Shown: positions 34,039-43,045, counted from the stretch's first letter. The stretch: DNA of 64,000 bases from Hymenobacter sp. J193 (GCF_024700075.1 NZ_JAJONE010000001.1:3619001-3683000), one strand, 5' to 3'. Made by a program: numbers and translations. Notes: generated from the sequence alone by a model not told the origin.

Positions 34039-34466
34039 GCCTTATCCGGGGCTGCGGGAAGGTCGATGACGGCCATGGTAATGCGGCTGATGCACACCAG
34101 CGCGCCGGTTTCTTCATGGGTAATGCGGATTTCCCAGACCTGCGTGCTGCGCCCCACGTGCAGCGCCGTGGCCCGCCCAACTACGTACCCCTCGCGCACG
34201 CCCTTGATGTGGTTGGCGTTGATTTCCAGGCCTACGCAGGCTTGCTTGGTGGGGTCGATTTTGGTGGCGGCCCCGATGCTGCCCAGCGTTTCGGCCAACG
34301 CCACGGAGGCGCCGCCGTGCAGCAAACCCATCGGCTGGTGGGTGCGGCCGTCTACGGGCATGCGGCCTTCGAGGTAGTCGGGGGTGAGGGCAGTCAGTTC
34401 AATTCCGAGCGTATCGGCCAGAGTCGGGCGCTTGCGTACCCAGTGCTGCAGTTGTTCGAGCGTCAT
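34035..34466 (-). CDS. hotdog-fold acyl-CoA thioesterase (MenI-like)
   Basis: A 143-residue PaaI/YdiI-type thioesterase. The signature MGLLHGGASVALAETLGSIGA contains the catalytic acidic residue (Glu in AETLGS), and GLEINANHIKGVREGYVVG forms the central helix-strand block. In menaquinone synthesis such an enzyme hydrolyses DHNA-CoA. The ATGA overlap with menF strongly suggests this MenI role, though direct proof is lacking. The Met at 34466 was chosen because the 27 residues upstream are Arg-rich and atypical. Confidence 0.88.
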   Translation of the reverse strand: MTLEQLQHWVRKRPTLADTLGIELTALTPDYLEGRMPVDGRTHQPMGLLHGGASVALAETLGSIGAATKIDPTKQACVGLEINANHIKGVREGYVVGRATALHVGRSTQVWEIRITHEETGALVCISRITMAVIDLPAAPDKA

Positions 34467-34630
34467 ATAAAGAAAGAGGCCAGAGGAAAGACCGTCGGAA
34501 CGGTATAACCGCAAACGCCGCCTCAAGGATGCCGCGAAGCTAGCCAACGCCCCGGAAAAGATGCCGCCCGATGCGCAAAGCCCGGCGGAAAGCGTGTATT
34601 TTAACGGCTCATAGCAAATGCAGCGGGCCA

Positions 34631-35257
34631 GTGAGCGTCAAAAAAATTTACCTTATCCGACACGGACAAACCGATTTCAACGTGCAGGGCATCGTGCAGG
34701 GCAGCGGCGTCGACTCCGACCTGAACGCGGCCGGGCGGCGGCAGGCAACCCAGTTTTTTGCCGCCTATCAGCACGTGCCGTTCGCCAAAGTGTATACATC
34801 GGGGCTGCGGCGCACCCATCAATCGGTACAGGGGTTTCTGGAACTGGGTTTGCCGCACGAGCAGCACCCAGGCCTCAACGAAATCAGCTGGGGCGTGCGC
34901 GAAGGCACCCGCATCACACCCGAAGAAGATGAAGAGTACCACTACGTGCTGCAGCAATGGCGCCTGGGCAATACCAGCCTGGCCATGCTGGGCGGCGAAA
35001 GTCCCGACGAGGTGGCGGCCCGGCAGCGCCCGGTAATTGACTTGCTCGTTTCCCGGCCCGAGGAAGAAACCGTGCTGGTGTGCATGCATGGCCGGGCCAT
35101 GCGGGTGCTGCTGTGCCAGCTGCTGGGCTATCCGCTGAGCCAGATGGATTCCTTCGAGCACCACAACCTCTGCCTCTACAAGCTGCACTATACCGGCAGC
35201 CTGTTTACGGTGCGCAGCTTTCTGGATCTGCGGCACCTGCAGGAAACACGTTTCTAG
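34631..35257 (+). CDS. histidine phosphatase family protein
   Basis: Phosphoglycerate-mutase-like phosphatase. Starting with VSVKKIYLIRHGQTDFN, the RHG motif carries the phospho-accepting His; SGLRRTHQSV, the Glu in LNEISWGVREG, and VLVCMHGRAMRVLL with the second His complete the active site. The GTG at 34631 gives a normal N-terminus; an in-frame ATG at 34571 would add 20 unusual residues. The product is 208 residues and cytosolic. The substrate is unknown; alpha-ribazole phosphatase or a general sugar phosphatase are options. Confidence 0.87.
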   Translation: MSVKKIYLIRHGQTDFNVQGIVQGSGVDSDLNAAGRRQATQFFAAYQHVPFAKVYTSGLRRTHQSVQGFLELGLPHEQHPGLNEISWGVREGTRITPEEDEEYHYVLQQWRLGNTSLAMLGGESPDEVAARQRPVIDLLVSRPEEETVLVCMHGRAMRVLLCQLLGYPLSQMDSFEHHNLCLYKLHYTGSLFTVRSFLDLRHLQETRF

Positions 35258-35362
35258 TCAGACTGGCCGCTACCAGGCTCACTTACGTTAGCAGAACCAG
35301 CAGGCCAGGATTTCAGGGCGAATTTTCGCCGGGCTTTCCGGGCCTACAAGATAAAAGCGTAG

Positions 35363-35394
35363 TTTGCGCCCCCCAAAAATCCGGTCTATTTTTG
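35363..35394 (+). promoter_or_regulatory. Bacteroidota-type promoter for pdhC
   Basis: TTTG (35363-35366) and TATTTTTG (35387-35394) are spaced by 20 bases, matching the -33/-7 consensus closely. The -7 box ends 25 bases before the ATG at 35420, leaving room for a short leader. It is the best promoter match seen in the window. Confidence 0.7.
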
Positions 35395-35419
35395 ACCCTC
35401 AACTCAACCGAAGACGCTG

Positions 35420-37142
35420 ATGGCCGAAGTCATAAAAATGCCCAAAATGAGCGACACAATGACCGAAGGGGTCATTGCCTCGTGGCTCAAGAAAGTGGGA
35501 GATAAAGTAAAATCCGGGGATATTCTGGCCGAAGTCGAAACCGACAAAGCCACCATGGAGCTGGAAAATTACGAGGACGGCACCCTGCTGCATATCGGCC
35601 CCAAACAAGGCGAATCTGTGCCCGTGGATGGTCTGCTGGCTATTGTGGGCAAGGAAGGCGAAGATATTTCGGCCCTGCTAAGTGGGGGGGCGGCCCCAGC
35701 CCCGGCCCCCCGCGGCCGAAGCTCCCAAGCCCGAAGCAGCTCCGGCCCCTGTGCCTGCACCTACTCCCGCGCCTGCACCGGCTCCAGCCCCGGCAGCTGC
35801 GGTACCCGTCGCCCCGGCGGCTGGCAATGGCAAGAAAGCCACCGTCATCCGGATGCCCAAAATGAGCGACACGATGACGGAAGGTACTATTGCCGCCTGG
35901 CTTAAGAAAGTAGGCGACAAGGTGAAGTCTGGCGACGTGCTGGCGGAAGTGGAAACCGACAAGGCAACCATGGAGCTGGACAACTACGAGGACGGTACCG
36001 TGCTATACATCGGCCCGAAGGAAGGCGAAGCCATTCCCGTTGACGGCATTCTGGCCATCATTGGCGAGGAAGGCGCCGACGTACAGGCCCTGCTGGGCGG
36101 GCAAAGCGGCGGCGCGGCTCCGGCTGCGGCCGACGCTGCTCCGGCAGCTGCTACCACCTCGGCCCCCGCTCCGGCTCCTGAAGCTGCACCGGCTGCTCCC
36201 GCCGCTGGTGGCCGCATCTTCGCCTCCCCGCTGGCCAAGAGCATTGCCAAAGACAAAGGCATCGACCTGAATACCATCAAAGGCTCGGGCGAAAACGGCC
36301 GCATCGTGTCCCGCGACCTGGAAGCTGCTCCAGCCGGGGCTGCTGCCGCACAGCCCGCTCCACAAGCCGCGTCAGCTGCCCCGGCCGCCGAAGCTCCCAA
36401 AGCTGCGGCGCCCGCGCCGGCAACTACCGGCGGCCTGGCCCCGGCGGTGGCTGCTTCTCCCGACACGTACACTGACACGCCGGTGTCGCAGATGCGCAAG
36501 GTTATTGCCCGCCGTCTGTCGGAAAGCCTGTTTACGGCCCCGCATTTCTATCTGACGATGGAAATCCTGATGGACCGGGCCATGGAAGTGCGCACCCAGC
36601 TCAACGCGCTGTCGCCGGTGAAGCTGTCGTTCAACGACCTGGTGGTTAAAGCCGCCGCCGTGGCGCTGAAGCAGCACCCAGCCGTCAACTCCTCCTGGCT
36701 GGGCGACAAAATCCGCGTCAACAAGCTGGTGAATATTGGGGTAGCCGTAGCCGTAGAAGATGGCCTGCTGGTGCCCGTGGTGCGCAACGCCGACGGCAAA
36801 GGTCTGTCGACCATTGCCACGGAAGTGAAGAGCCTGGCTGAAAAAGCCAAAACCAAGAAGCTGCAGCCCAGCGAGTGGGAGGGCAGCACCTTCACCATCT
36901 CCAACCTGGGCATGTTTGGCATCGAGGAGTTCACGGCCATCATCAACCCGCCGGATGCCTGCATCCTGGCGGTGGGCGGCATCAAGCAAACGGCTGTGGT
37001 GAAGGACGGCCAGCTGGCCATCGGCAACGTGATGAAGGTGACCTTGAGCTGCGACCACCGCGTGGTGGATGGCGCCACCGGCGCTGCCTTCCTCCAGACG
37101 CTGAAGAGCCTGCTGGAAGACCCCATGCGCATGCTCATCTGA
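35420..37142 (+). pseudogene. pdhC: pyruvate dehydrogenase E2 with two lipoyl domains, frameshifted
   Basis: Dihydrolipoamide acetyltransferase core of the pyruvate dehydrogenase complex. Two lipoyl domains each carry the lipoylated Lys in EVETDKATMEL (first near residue 46, second about 140 residues on). Ala/Pro-rich linkers, an E3-binding domain (FASPLAKSIAKDKGIDLN) and the catalytic domain with SCDHRVVDGATGAAFL follow. After the first lipoyl domain the frame changes: a run of six C at 35706-35711 contains one base too many, so the first frame (from 35420) and the second (from 35712) do not join. Removing one C gives a smooth 573-residue protein. E1 genes are not adjacent. A homopolymer indel in an essential gene may be a sequence error. 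Confidence 0.92.
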
Positions 37143-37168
37143 TAAGAGCGTCAGTTGTGCTTACGTAG

Positions 37169-37201
37169 ACCCTGGTTGAGCTTTGCTCGGCCAGGGTTTT
37201 T
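37169..37201 (+). terminator. intrinsic terminator after pdhC
   Basis: ACCCTGG pairs with CCAGGGT, with GAGC/GCTC nested inside around TTT, followed by TTTTT. It lies 27 bases after the pdhC stop. Confidence 0.88.
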
Positions 37202-37335
37202 CGTGCTCCTGAGGCTCAACGGCTGGCCCTCTTTGTTTGGGCGGGCTCCCGGGCCGGCGGTGCGCGTTTCGGGGATTGGTGCTACCTTCCGTCCCCCGTC
37301 CGGGTCGGGCGGATACGTCACGTTTTTCACCCCCT

Positions 37336-39666
37336 ATGCGCAAGTATTTACTGGCCTTCACCGCCGCCGCTTTCTGCGTCTCGGTGGCCTCGGCCCAGCA
37401 GCGGCCCGCTCTCACCGCCCAGGACTACGCCCGGGCCGAGCGGTTTCTGAGCTACAACACCCAAGCGCTGGTAGATGGCAGCGCTGGCCAGCCCAACTGG
37501 CTGGACAATGACCGGTTCTGGTACCGCGTGCTCACGGCCCGGGGCAGCGAGTTTATCCTGGTAGACCCGGCCCGCAAAACCCGTAAGCCGGCTTTCGACC
37601 AAGCCAAGCTAGCGGCTGCGCTGTCGGCAGCCAGTGGCAAGACGTACGAGGCCAATCGGTTGCCTTTCCGCACGCTCTCGTTTTCGCCCGATGCGAAGAC
37701 CATATCCTTCGCCGCCAACGGCAAAGCCTGGAAGTACAGCGTAGGAAGTGGCCAGCTGAGTCCCGACGCGGCCCCGGCAGCGCCTTATGCCAACGCCGGC
37801 AACGAAATTGAGTCGCCCGACGGCAAGCTGGCCGCCTTCATCAAGGACGATAACCTGTGGGTGCGCGACACCAACACCAACCACCTAACCCAGCTCACCA
37901 CCGACGGCGCCAAGGACTACGGCTACGCCACCGACAACGCCGGCTGGACCCACAGCGACAAGCCCGTGCTGCGCTGGTCGCCCGACTCGCGCAAGATTGC
38001 CACCTTCCGCCAGGACCAGCGCCGCGTGGGCGACATGTATCTGGTGACCACCAACGTAGGCCATCCGAAGCTGGAGGCGTGGAAGTACCCGCTGCCCGGC
38101 GACCAGGACATTGCCACCATCGAGCGGGTGGTCATCGAAGTGAACAGCCCCAAAGTGGTGCGCTTCCAGATGCCCCCCGACCCGCACCGCGGCACGCTCT
38201 CCGACGACATTTCCAGCAGCGGCACCTTCGACGACGTGGACTGGAGCCCTGATACCCGGGAGCTGGCCTTCGTATCAACTTCCCGCGACCATAAGGAGGA
38301 GAAATTCCGCATTGCCGATGCCACCACCGGCGCGGTGCGGGACGTGTTTTCGGAAACCGTAGCCACGCAGTACGAGTCGGGGCAGGGTGCCATCAACTGG
38401 CGCTACCTGCCCAAAAGCAAGGAAATTATCTGGTACTCGGAGCGTGATAACTGGGGCCACCTCTACCTCTACGATGCTACCAGCGGCAAGGTAAAGCAGC
38501 AGATTACCAAGGGGAATTTTGTTGTTACGCAGCTGGTAAAGGTAGATGAAAAGCGGCGCGAAGTTTATTTCCTGGCCGACGGCCGGGAACCGGGCAACCC
38601 CTACTTCACGCACCTCTACCGCATCGGGCTGGATGGCAAAAACCTGAAGCTGCTCACGCCCGAGCCCGGCAACCACCAGGTGACTTTCTCGCCCTCGGGC
38701 CAGTACTTCATCGATACCTACTCCCAGCCCGACCGCCCCGGCGTGACGGTGCTGCGCGCCACCGATGGCAAGCTGCTCTCGACCCTGGAAAAAACCGACG
38801 TTTCCCGCCTCACGGCCACCGGCTGGAAAGCGCCTACGCCCGTCACGGTGAAAGCCGCCGACGGGCAGACCGACCTCTACGGGCTGATGTTTACGCCCAC
38901 CACGCTGGACCCCGGCAAAAAGTACCCCATCATCAACTACATCTACCCCGGCCCGCAGGGTGGAGGCGTAGGCAGCTGGTCGTTCAGTTCGGCCCGCAAC
39001 GACAACCAGGCCCTGGCCGAGCTGGGCTTCGTGGTGGTGGTGATTGAGGGCAGCTGCAACCCGCTGCGCTCCAAGAGCTACCACGATGCCTGTTACGGCA
39101 ACATGGCCGAAAACACGCTGTCGGACCAGATAACCGGCATGCGCCAGCTAGCCCAGAAGTACCCCTACATCGACCTGGAGCGGGCCGGCATCTGGGGGCA
39201 CTCGGGTGGGGGCTACGCCACGGCAGCAGCTATGTTCCGCTACCCCGAGTTCTTCAAAGTAGGCATTTCGGAGTCCGGCAACCACGAAAACCGCAACTAC
39301 GAGGACGACTGGGCGGAGCGCTACATCGGCCTGCTCAAAACCAACCCCGACGGCACCACCAACTACGACAACCAAGCTAACGTGCCCTTCGCCAAAAACC
39401 TCCAGGGCAAGCTCCTGCTGGCCCACGGCCTGATGGACGACAACGTGCCGCCCTACAACACCTGGCTGGTGGTGGATGCCCTCACCAAAGCCAACAAAAG
39501 CTACGACCTGGTGGTATTCCCGCAGGCCCGCCACGGCTACGGTTCCTCCTCGTACTACATGATGCGCCGCCGCTGGGACTACTTTGTGCAGCACTTGGCC
39601 GGCGCCGTGCCACCGCACGACTACGAACTGAAGTCCAAGCCCGACCCGCGCAACGCGGTGCAGTAG
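37336..39666 (+). CDS. dipeptidyl-peptidase IV family serine peptidase (S9B)
   Basis: Exported prolyl-type peptidase of 776 residues that removes X-Pro or X-Ala dipeptides. Signal peptide MRKYLLAFTAAAFCVSVASA. The N-terminal half is the DPPIV beta-propeller (repeats such as SPDAKTISFAANGKAW and LRWSPDSRKIATFRQD). The alpha/beta hydrolase domain has Ser623 in GHSGGGYA, Asp701 in HGLMDDNVP and His733 in ARHGYG. A typical Glu pair region precedes the catalytic domain. The start at 37336 was chosen at the signal peptide; the earlier in-frame ATG at 37237 adds 33 residues that hide it. Confidence 0.95.
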   Translation: MRKYLLAFTAAAFCVSVASAQQRPALTAQDYARAERFLSYNTQALVDGSAGQPNWLDNDRFWYRVLTARGSEFILVDPARKTRKPAFDQAKLAAALSAASGKTYEANRLPFRTLSFSPDAKTISFAANGKAWKYSVGSGQLSPDAAPAAPYANAGNEIESPDGKLAAFIKDDNLWVRDTNTNHLTQLTTDGAKDYGYATDNAGWTHSDKPVLRWSPDSRKIATFRQDQRRVGDMYLVTTNVGHPKLEAWKYPLPGDQDIATIERVVIEVNSPKVVRFQMPPDPHRGTLSDDISSSGTFDDVDWSPDTRELAFVSTSRDHKEEKFRIADATTGAVRDVFSETVATQYESGQGAINWRYLPKSKEIIWYSERDNWGHLYLYDATSGKVKQQITKGNFVVTQLVKVDEKRREVYFLADGREPGNPYFTHLYRIGLDGKNLKLLTPEPGNHQVTFSPSGQYFIDTYSQPDRPGVTVLRATDGKLLSTLEKTDVSRLTATGWKAPTPVTVKAADGQTDLYGLMFTPTTLDPGKKYPIINYIYPGPQGGGVGSWSFSSARNDNQALAELGFVVVVIEGSCNPLRSKSYHDACYGNMAENTLSDQITGMRQLAQKYPYIDLERAGIWGHSGGGYATAAAMFRYPEFFKVGISESGNHENRNYEDDWAERYIGLLKTNPDGTTNYDNQANVPFAKNLQGKLLLAHGLMDDNVPPYNTWLVVDALTKANKSYDLVVFPQARHGYGSSSYYMMRRRWDYFVQHLAGAVPPHDYELKSKPDPRNAVQ

Positions 39667-39715
39667 ACTCTAAGTACTCTGAGCAGTCAACACCAGGTCG
39701 TCATTCCGTCTAACC

Positions 39716-39807
39716 GTCATTCCGAGCGCAGCCGAGGAATCTTGCGTGCTGATGTTGTGATAGTAATTACCACACTAGCAAGATTCCTCGGCTGCGCTCG
39801 GAATGAC
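39716..39807. repeat. perfect 30-bp-arm inverted repeat
   Basis: Arms at 39716-39745 and 39778-39807 are exactly complementary over 30 bases, beginning GTCATTCCGAGCGCAGCCGA, with a 32-base AT-rich loop. A partial word GTCATTCCGTC at 39700 precedes it. It lies between DPP IV and hslV, both on the plus strand. Confidence 0.85.
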
Positions 39808-39852
39808 AGTCTTCTTGGAATGATCAGTCTGGGCGTTGCCGGCAGATTCGCG

Positions 39853-39860
39853 TAGCTTTG
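39853..39860 (+). promoter_or_regulatory. -7 box TAGCTTTG upstream of hslV
   Basis: TAGCTTTG matches the TAnnTTTG consensus and is followed by GCGCC, as at other promoters in this window. No TTG lies at the expected spacing. The box ends 46 bases before the hslV ATG. Confidence 0.45.
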
Positions 39861-39906
39861 CGCCTTCTCCGCCGAAAAACCTGTTTTTCCTCTTCGTATT
39901 GCTGCT

Positions 39907-40443
39907 ATGAGAATTCGCTCGACTACCGTGCTGGGTGTACGCCACAATGGGCAGATTGCCCTCGGCGCCGACGGCCAGGCCACTATGGACAAGCACGTGG
40001 CCAAGAGCAACGTGCGCAAAGTACGTAAGCTCCACGAGGGCAAAGTGGTAACGGGCTTTGCTGGCTCCACCGCCGATGCCTTTATGTTGCTCGATAAGTT
40101 TGAGGAAAAGCTGGGCGGCTACGGCGGGCAGCTGCGCCGCGCGGCCATTGAGCTGGCCAAAGAGTGGCGCAAAGACCAGTACCTGCGCAAGCTCGAAGCC
40201 ATGATGGTGGTCTGCGATAAAGACGAGCTGCTCATCATTGCCGGCACCGGCGACGTGCTGGAGCCCGATTACGACGTCGCCGCTATCGGCTCGGGCGCTA
40301 TGTACGCCCAGGCTGCGGCCCTGGCCCTGAAGAAGCACGCCCCCCACCTCACGGCCCGCCAGATGGTGGAGGAAGCCCTGCACATTGCCGCCGACATCTG
40401 CATTTACACCAACCACAACCTGATGATTGAGCAGCCCGAATAA
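39907..40443 (+). CDS. hslV: ATP-dependent protease subunit HslV
   Basis: Proteasome-like peptidase subunit forming a double ring with the HslU ATPase. The nucleophile Thr is in RSTTVLGV (Thr6 or Thr7, exposed after processing), with LGADGQATMD and VTGFAGSTADAFMLLDKFE as family markers; Gly-Ser-Gly in AAIGSGAMYAQAAA completes the site. At 178 residues it has the normal size. hslU is not next to it, so the ATPase must be elsewhere. Confidence 0.95.
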   Translation: MRIRSTTVLGVRHNGQIALGADGQATMDKHVAKSNVRKVRKLHEGKVVTGFAGSTADAFMLLDKFEEKLGGYGGQLRRAAIELAKEWRKDQYLRKLEAMMVVCDKDELLIIAGTGDVLEPDYDVAAIGSGAMYAQAAALALKKHAPHLTARQMVEEALHIAADICIYTNHNLMIEQPE

Positions 40444-40575
40444 GCCTGCTTTTGCAAGCAACCCAGCCGCAATAGTACGCTATTCGGAATCTTCGATATA
40501 CGAGTTCCGTATTGAACGATTCCCGGTTGCTAGTTGATTGTACACCGCACACCCACCACTGAAACCTCGATTTCG

Positions 40576-41547
40576 ATGAACGTAACGAACTTCCTTAAGC
40601 ACCACTACCGCCACTTCAACGCCGCTGCTTTGATTGATGCCGCCGAAGGCTACAACAAGCACCTGGCCGATGGAGGCAAGATGATGATAACGCTGGCCGG
40701 CGCCATGAGCACCGCCGAAATGGGCATCCAGCTGGCCGAGCTTATCCGTCAGGACAAGGTGCAAATCATCAGCTGCACGGGTGCCAACCTGGAAGAGGAT
40801 ATCTTCAACCTGGTAGCCCACGACTTCTACGAGCGGGTACCCAACTACCGCGACCTGACGGCGGCCGACGAGCAGGCCCTGCTGGAGCGCCACATGAACC
40901 GCGTAACCGATACCTGCATCCCCGAAGAAGAGGCCATGCGCCGCCTGGAGCACTCGGTGCTTAAGTTCTGGGAGCAGGCCGACAAAGCCGGGGAGCGGTA
41001 CTTCCCCCACGAGTTCTTCTACCAGATCCTGAAGTCGGGCGAGCTGGAGCAGTACTACCAGATTGACCCCAAGGACTCCTGGATGCTGGCCGCCGCCGAG
41101 AAAAACCTGCCCATCATCTGCCCCGGTTGGGAAGACTCCACGCTCGGCAACATCTTCGCCGGCCACGTCATCTCGGGCGACATTCAGAACGTGCACACCG
41201 TGCGCACCGGCATCGAGTACATGATTTACTTGGCCGACTGGTACACCAAGCAGGCGACCGAGGAAAGCAAAGTGGGCTTCTTCCAGATTGGCGGCGGCAT
41301 TGCCGGTGACTTCCCCATCTGCGTGGTGCCGATGTTGCACCAGGACCTTGGCCGCACCTCGGTGCCGCTGTGGGGCTACTTCTGCCAGATTTCGGACTCT
41401 ACCACGTCCTACGGCTCCTACTCCGGTGCTGTGCCCAACGAGAAAATCACCTGGGGCAAGCTGGGTCAGGACACGCCCAAGTACATCATCGAATCAGACG
41501 CGACCATCGTGGCCCCGCTGGTGTTTGCCATGGTACTGGGGCAGTAG
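40576..41547 (+). CDS. deoxyhypusine synthase-like enzyme
   Basis: A 323-residue NAD-dependent DHS-fold protein. The NAD-binding IISCTGANLEEDIFN, the HEFFYQIL stretch and EDSTLGNIFAGHVISGDI match the family, and the active-site lysine is present (Lys295 in ITWGKLGQ). Eukaryotic and archaeal DHS modifies eIF5A, which bacteria lack; bacterial relatives make homospermidine or other polyamines, so a polyamine role is more likely here. The Met at 40576 is chosen over an ATG fourteen codons upstream. A terminator follows. Confidence 0.88.
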   Translation: MNVTNFLKHHYRHFNAAALIDAAEGYNKHLADGGKMMITLAGAMSTAEMGIQLAELIRQDKVQIISCTGANLEEDIFNLVAHDFYERVPNYRDLTAADEQALLERHMNRVTDTCIPEEEAMRRLEHSVLKFWEQADKAGERYFPHEFFYQILKSGELEQYYQIDPKDSWMLAAAEKNLPIICPGWEDSTLGNIFAGHVISGDIQNVHTVRTGIEYMIYLADWYTKQATEESKVGFFQIGGGIAGDFPICVVPMLHQDLGRTSVPLWGYFCQISDSTTSYGSYSGAVPNEKITWGKLGQDTPKYIIESDATIVAPLVFAMVLGQ

Positions 41548-41575
41548 TCCTTGCGGAGCCTAACGTTTCTGAAAC

Positions 41576-41602
41576 GGGCCGACAGTTCGTCGGCCCATTT
41601 CT
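41576..41602 (+). terminator. terminator after the DHS-like gene
   Basis: GGGCCGAC (41576-41583) pairs with GTCGGCCC (41589-41596) around a five-base loop, followed by ATTTCTTT. It lies 29 bases after the stop codon. Confidence 0.75.
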
Positions 41603-41618
41603 TTAGTTTTAGAGCAGG

Positions 41619-41780
41619 ATGAAAAACACGGTTGAATACATTACCAACGAGGCTGGGCAGCGCACGTCGGTAGTTGTACTGGTTGCAGAGTGAGAGAAGA
41701 TGCGCCAGAAGCTGAACCGTCTGCAGCAGAAAGTGCGGGTGCTGCAACCGCGCCGGTTTGGAGGCAGTGAGGCCGTGTGT
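41619..41780 (+). pseudogene. antitoxin-like gene broken by a nonsense codon
   Basis: ATG at 41619 opens a frame reading MKNTVEYITNEAGQRTSVVV, then LVAE and a TGA at 41691. After the stop the same frame goes on as EKMRQKLNRLQQKVRVLQ, a natural helical continuation. Small antitoxin-type proteins with a YITDEkGqRTAVVVPlaEWE start are common in this group, where a Trp stands at the position of this stop (TGG to TGA). It is therefore read as a decayed antitoxin-like gene. No partner toxin is visible. Confidence 0.55.
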
Positions 41781-41825
41781 CCAAGGTACGCCGTTACCCA
41801 CTTTCAGCGCTTTTCTGAATGACTT

Positions 41826-42321
41826 ATGAAACGAATAATAGTATTTCTTCCTGCTCTGCTACTGTATATTAACTGCCAGGCACAGATTATTGAGTTCTGC
41901 GAGAATTCGCAACCAGATACTTCTGCCTGTGCCAGAATTGTTGCCAATTCTTTCAGAATCGAGAGGGGTGAAATAATGTATAAAAATGCTCCATTATTAG
42001 AGCTTTGCTCATTAGATGGCGCTTTTATTATTTGTTTCGGAAATTGTGAGTTGTATTAAAAAAGCTGGATTTCAATTAATCTGTGAAGAGGTATCAGCTA
42101 CGAAACCCTTCAATAACAAGCAGGAGGGGCTAAAGAGTGGAATATGGTTTAAAGTTAGTATACTAGGTAGATTAAAAAGCGCTATTCAGTACGACTCTGG
42201 GCAGGTTAGAAAAGTGCTTACTTTCTGGCCAAATGGTTTGCCTCGTAAGGCTATTAAATACAAGCCTAATGGTAAGCCCGTACTAGGAAGTAGTATTTAT
42301 TATCCAAAAGCAGGTAAATAA
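41826..42321 (+). pseudogene. small secreted protein, frameshifted
   Basis: The first frame from ATG 41826 encodes a signal peptide (MKRIIVFLPALLLYINCQA) and runs to a stop at 42057. A second frame, shifted by one base, covers KKAGFQLICEEVSATKPFNN onward to 42321 and ends with YDSGQVRKVLTFWPNGLPRK and KPNGKPV, a pattern like YwqK/MORN-type repeats. A single extra base around the T/A-rich stretch at 42055-42063 would explain the break. The DNA is AT-rich compared with the flanks, suggesting acquisition. Function unknown. Confidence 0.55.
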
Positions 42322-42425
42322 ATACTGAATATCTGTCCGAATGAAGTTCCCGCTGTCGCTCAGCGGTGCGGAGTAACTTCTACGCCTCACATAGAGAATT
42401 GCTGGGGCTGCTTCAGGCAACAATG

Positions 42426-42463
42426 AAAAGCCCCGCCGCTGACGTTCAGCGGCGGGGCTTTTT
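42426..42463. terminator. strong bidirectional terminator
   Basis: AAAAGCCCCGCCGCTGA and TCAGCGGCGGGGCTTTT form a 17-base-pair stem around a four-base loop, with A and T tracts on both sides. It lies between the frameshifted secreted protein (plus) and the immunity-like gene (minus), which converge. Confidence 0.9.
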
Positions 42464-42484
42464 GTATGGTTTACAGGGGTGAAT

Positions 42485-43045
42485 TTACGAATCGAAAAAT
42501 GTTAAGAAATCCTTGAGAACTTGTGAAAAGTAGAGTATCGGCACTGTTTGAGCAAATAACTTCCCAAATTCCTGAGGTGAGCAATTGTGCTTGTCGGCGC
42601 ATTTCCAAAGCACAGTTAATGACTGCTCATCTGATAGTAGAAAAATATAGTATGGGTCTATCGTTTCGTCCAACCGAAGTAAATGCTTGAAATAAACGGA
42701 ATCATCAAGCCCTCCTAAGATAGGATTTGGTGTGCCCATTGTCCACTTGGCATTCACTATACTGCGGCCTTGCATAAGCATCTTATATATCTCTTGCGCT
42801 GACTTCCCTTCAAAGCGGCTGGTGTGAAATGTCGTTGGATTTAGGAGAATTTTATCGAGAACATATTTTATGGAAGATCTAAAACTTGGTAGGTAACATA
42901 CTTCGTCTTCGTTGATAATGGGTTTTTGCCCTAGCCAGAGTCTTACGTAGCCGTACTTGGGAAAAGGTGATTCCAGTGAGGGTGTGAACTCAATAGCAAA
43001 GGAGGACTTATCCCCGAATACTTGCGTCTGATTGAGTGCTCTCAT
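42485..43045 (-). CDS. hypothetical protein, possible Imm42-type immunity protein
   Basis: A 186-residue soluble protein encoded in AT-rich DNA. Its start (QVFGDKSSFAIEFTPSLESP) and the strand pattern GYVRLWLGQKPI resemble the immunity-protein 42 family as I remember it, where GDxSxFAIE opens the domain. The rest is helical with no motif seen. No polymorphic toxin gene is next to it, so if correct it would be an orphan immunity gene. This assignment is tentative. Confidence 0.6.
   Translation of the reverse strand: MRALNQTQVFGDKSSFAIEFTPSLESPFPKYGYVRLWLGQKPIINEDEVCYLPSFRSSIKYVLDKILLNPTTFHTSRFEGKSAQEIYKMLMQGRSIVNAKWTMGTPNPILGGLDDSVYFKHLLRLDETIDPYYIFLLSDEQSLTVLWKCADKHNCSPQEFGKLFAQTVPILYFSQVLKDFLTFFDS

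Noticed and set aside
35682..35711. Independent gene start at 35682 for the second half of pdhC
   Set aside because: It lies inside the linker directly after the first lipoyl domain; one extra base explains both frames.
41466..41801. Minus-strand ORF of 111 codons after the DHS-like gene
   Set aside because: Overlaps the DHS 3' end and the decayed antitoxin frame, with no protein-like pattern.
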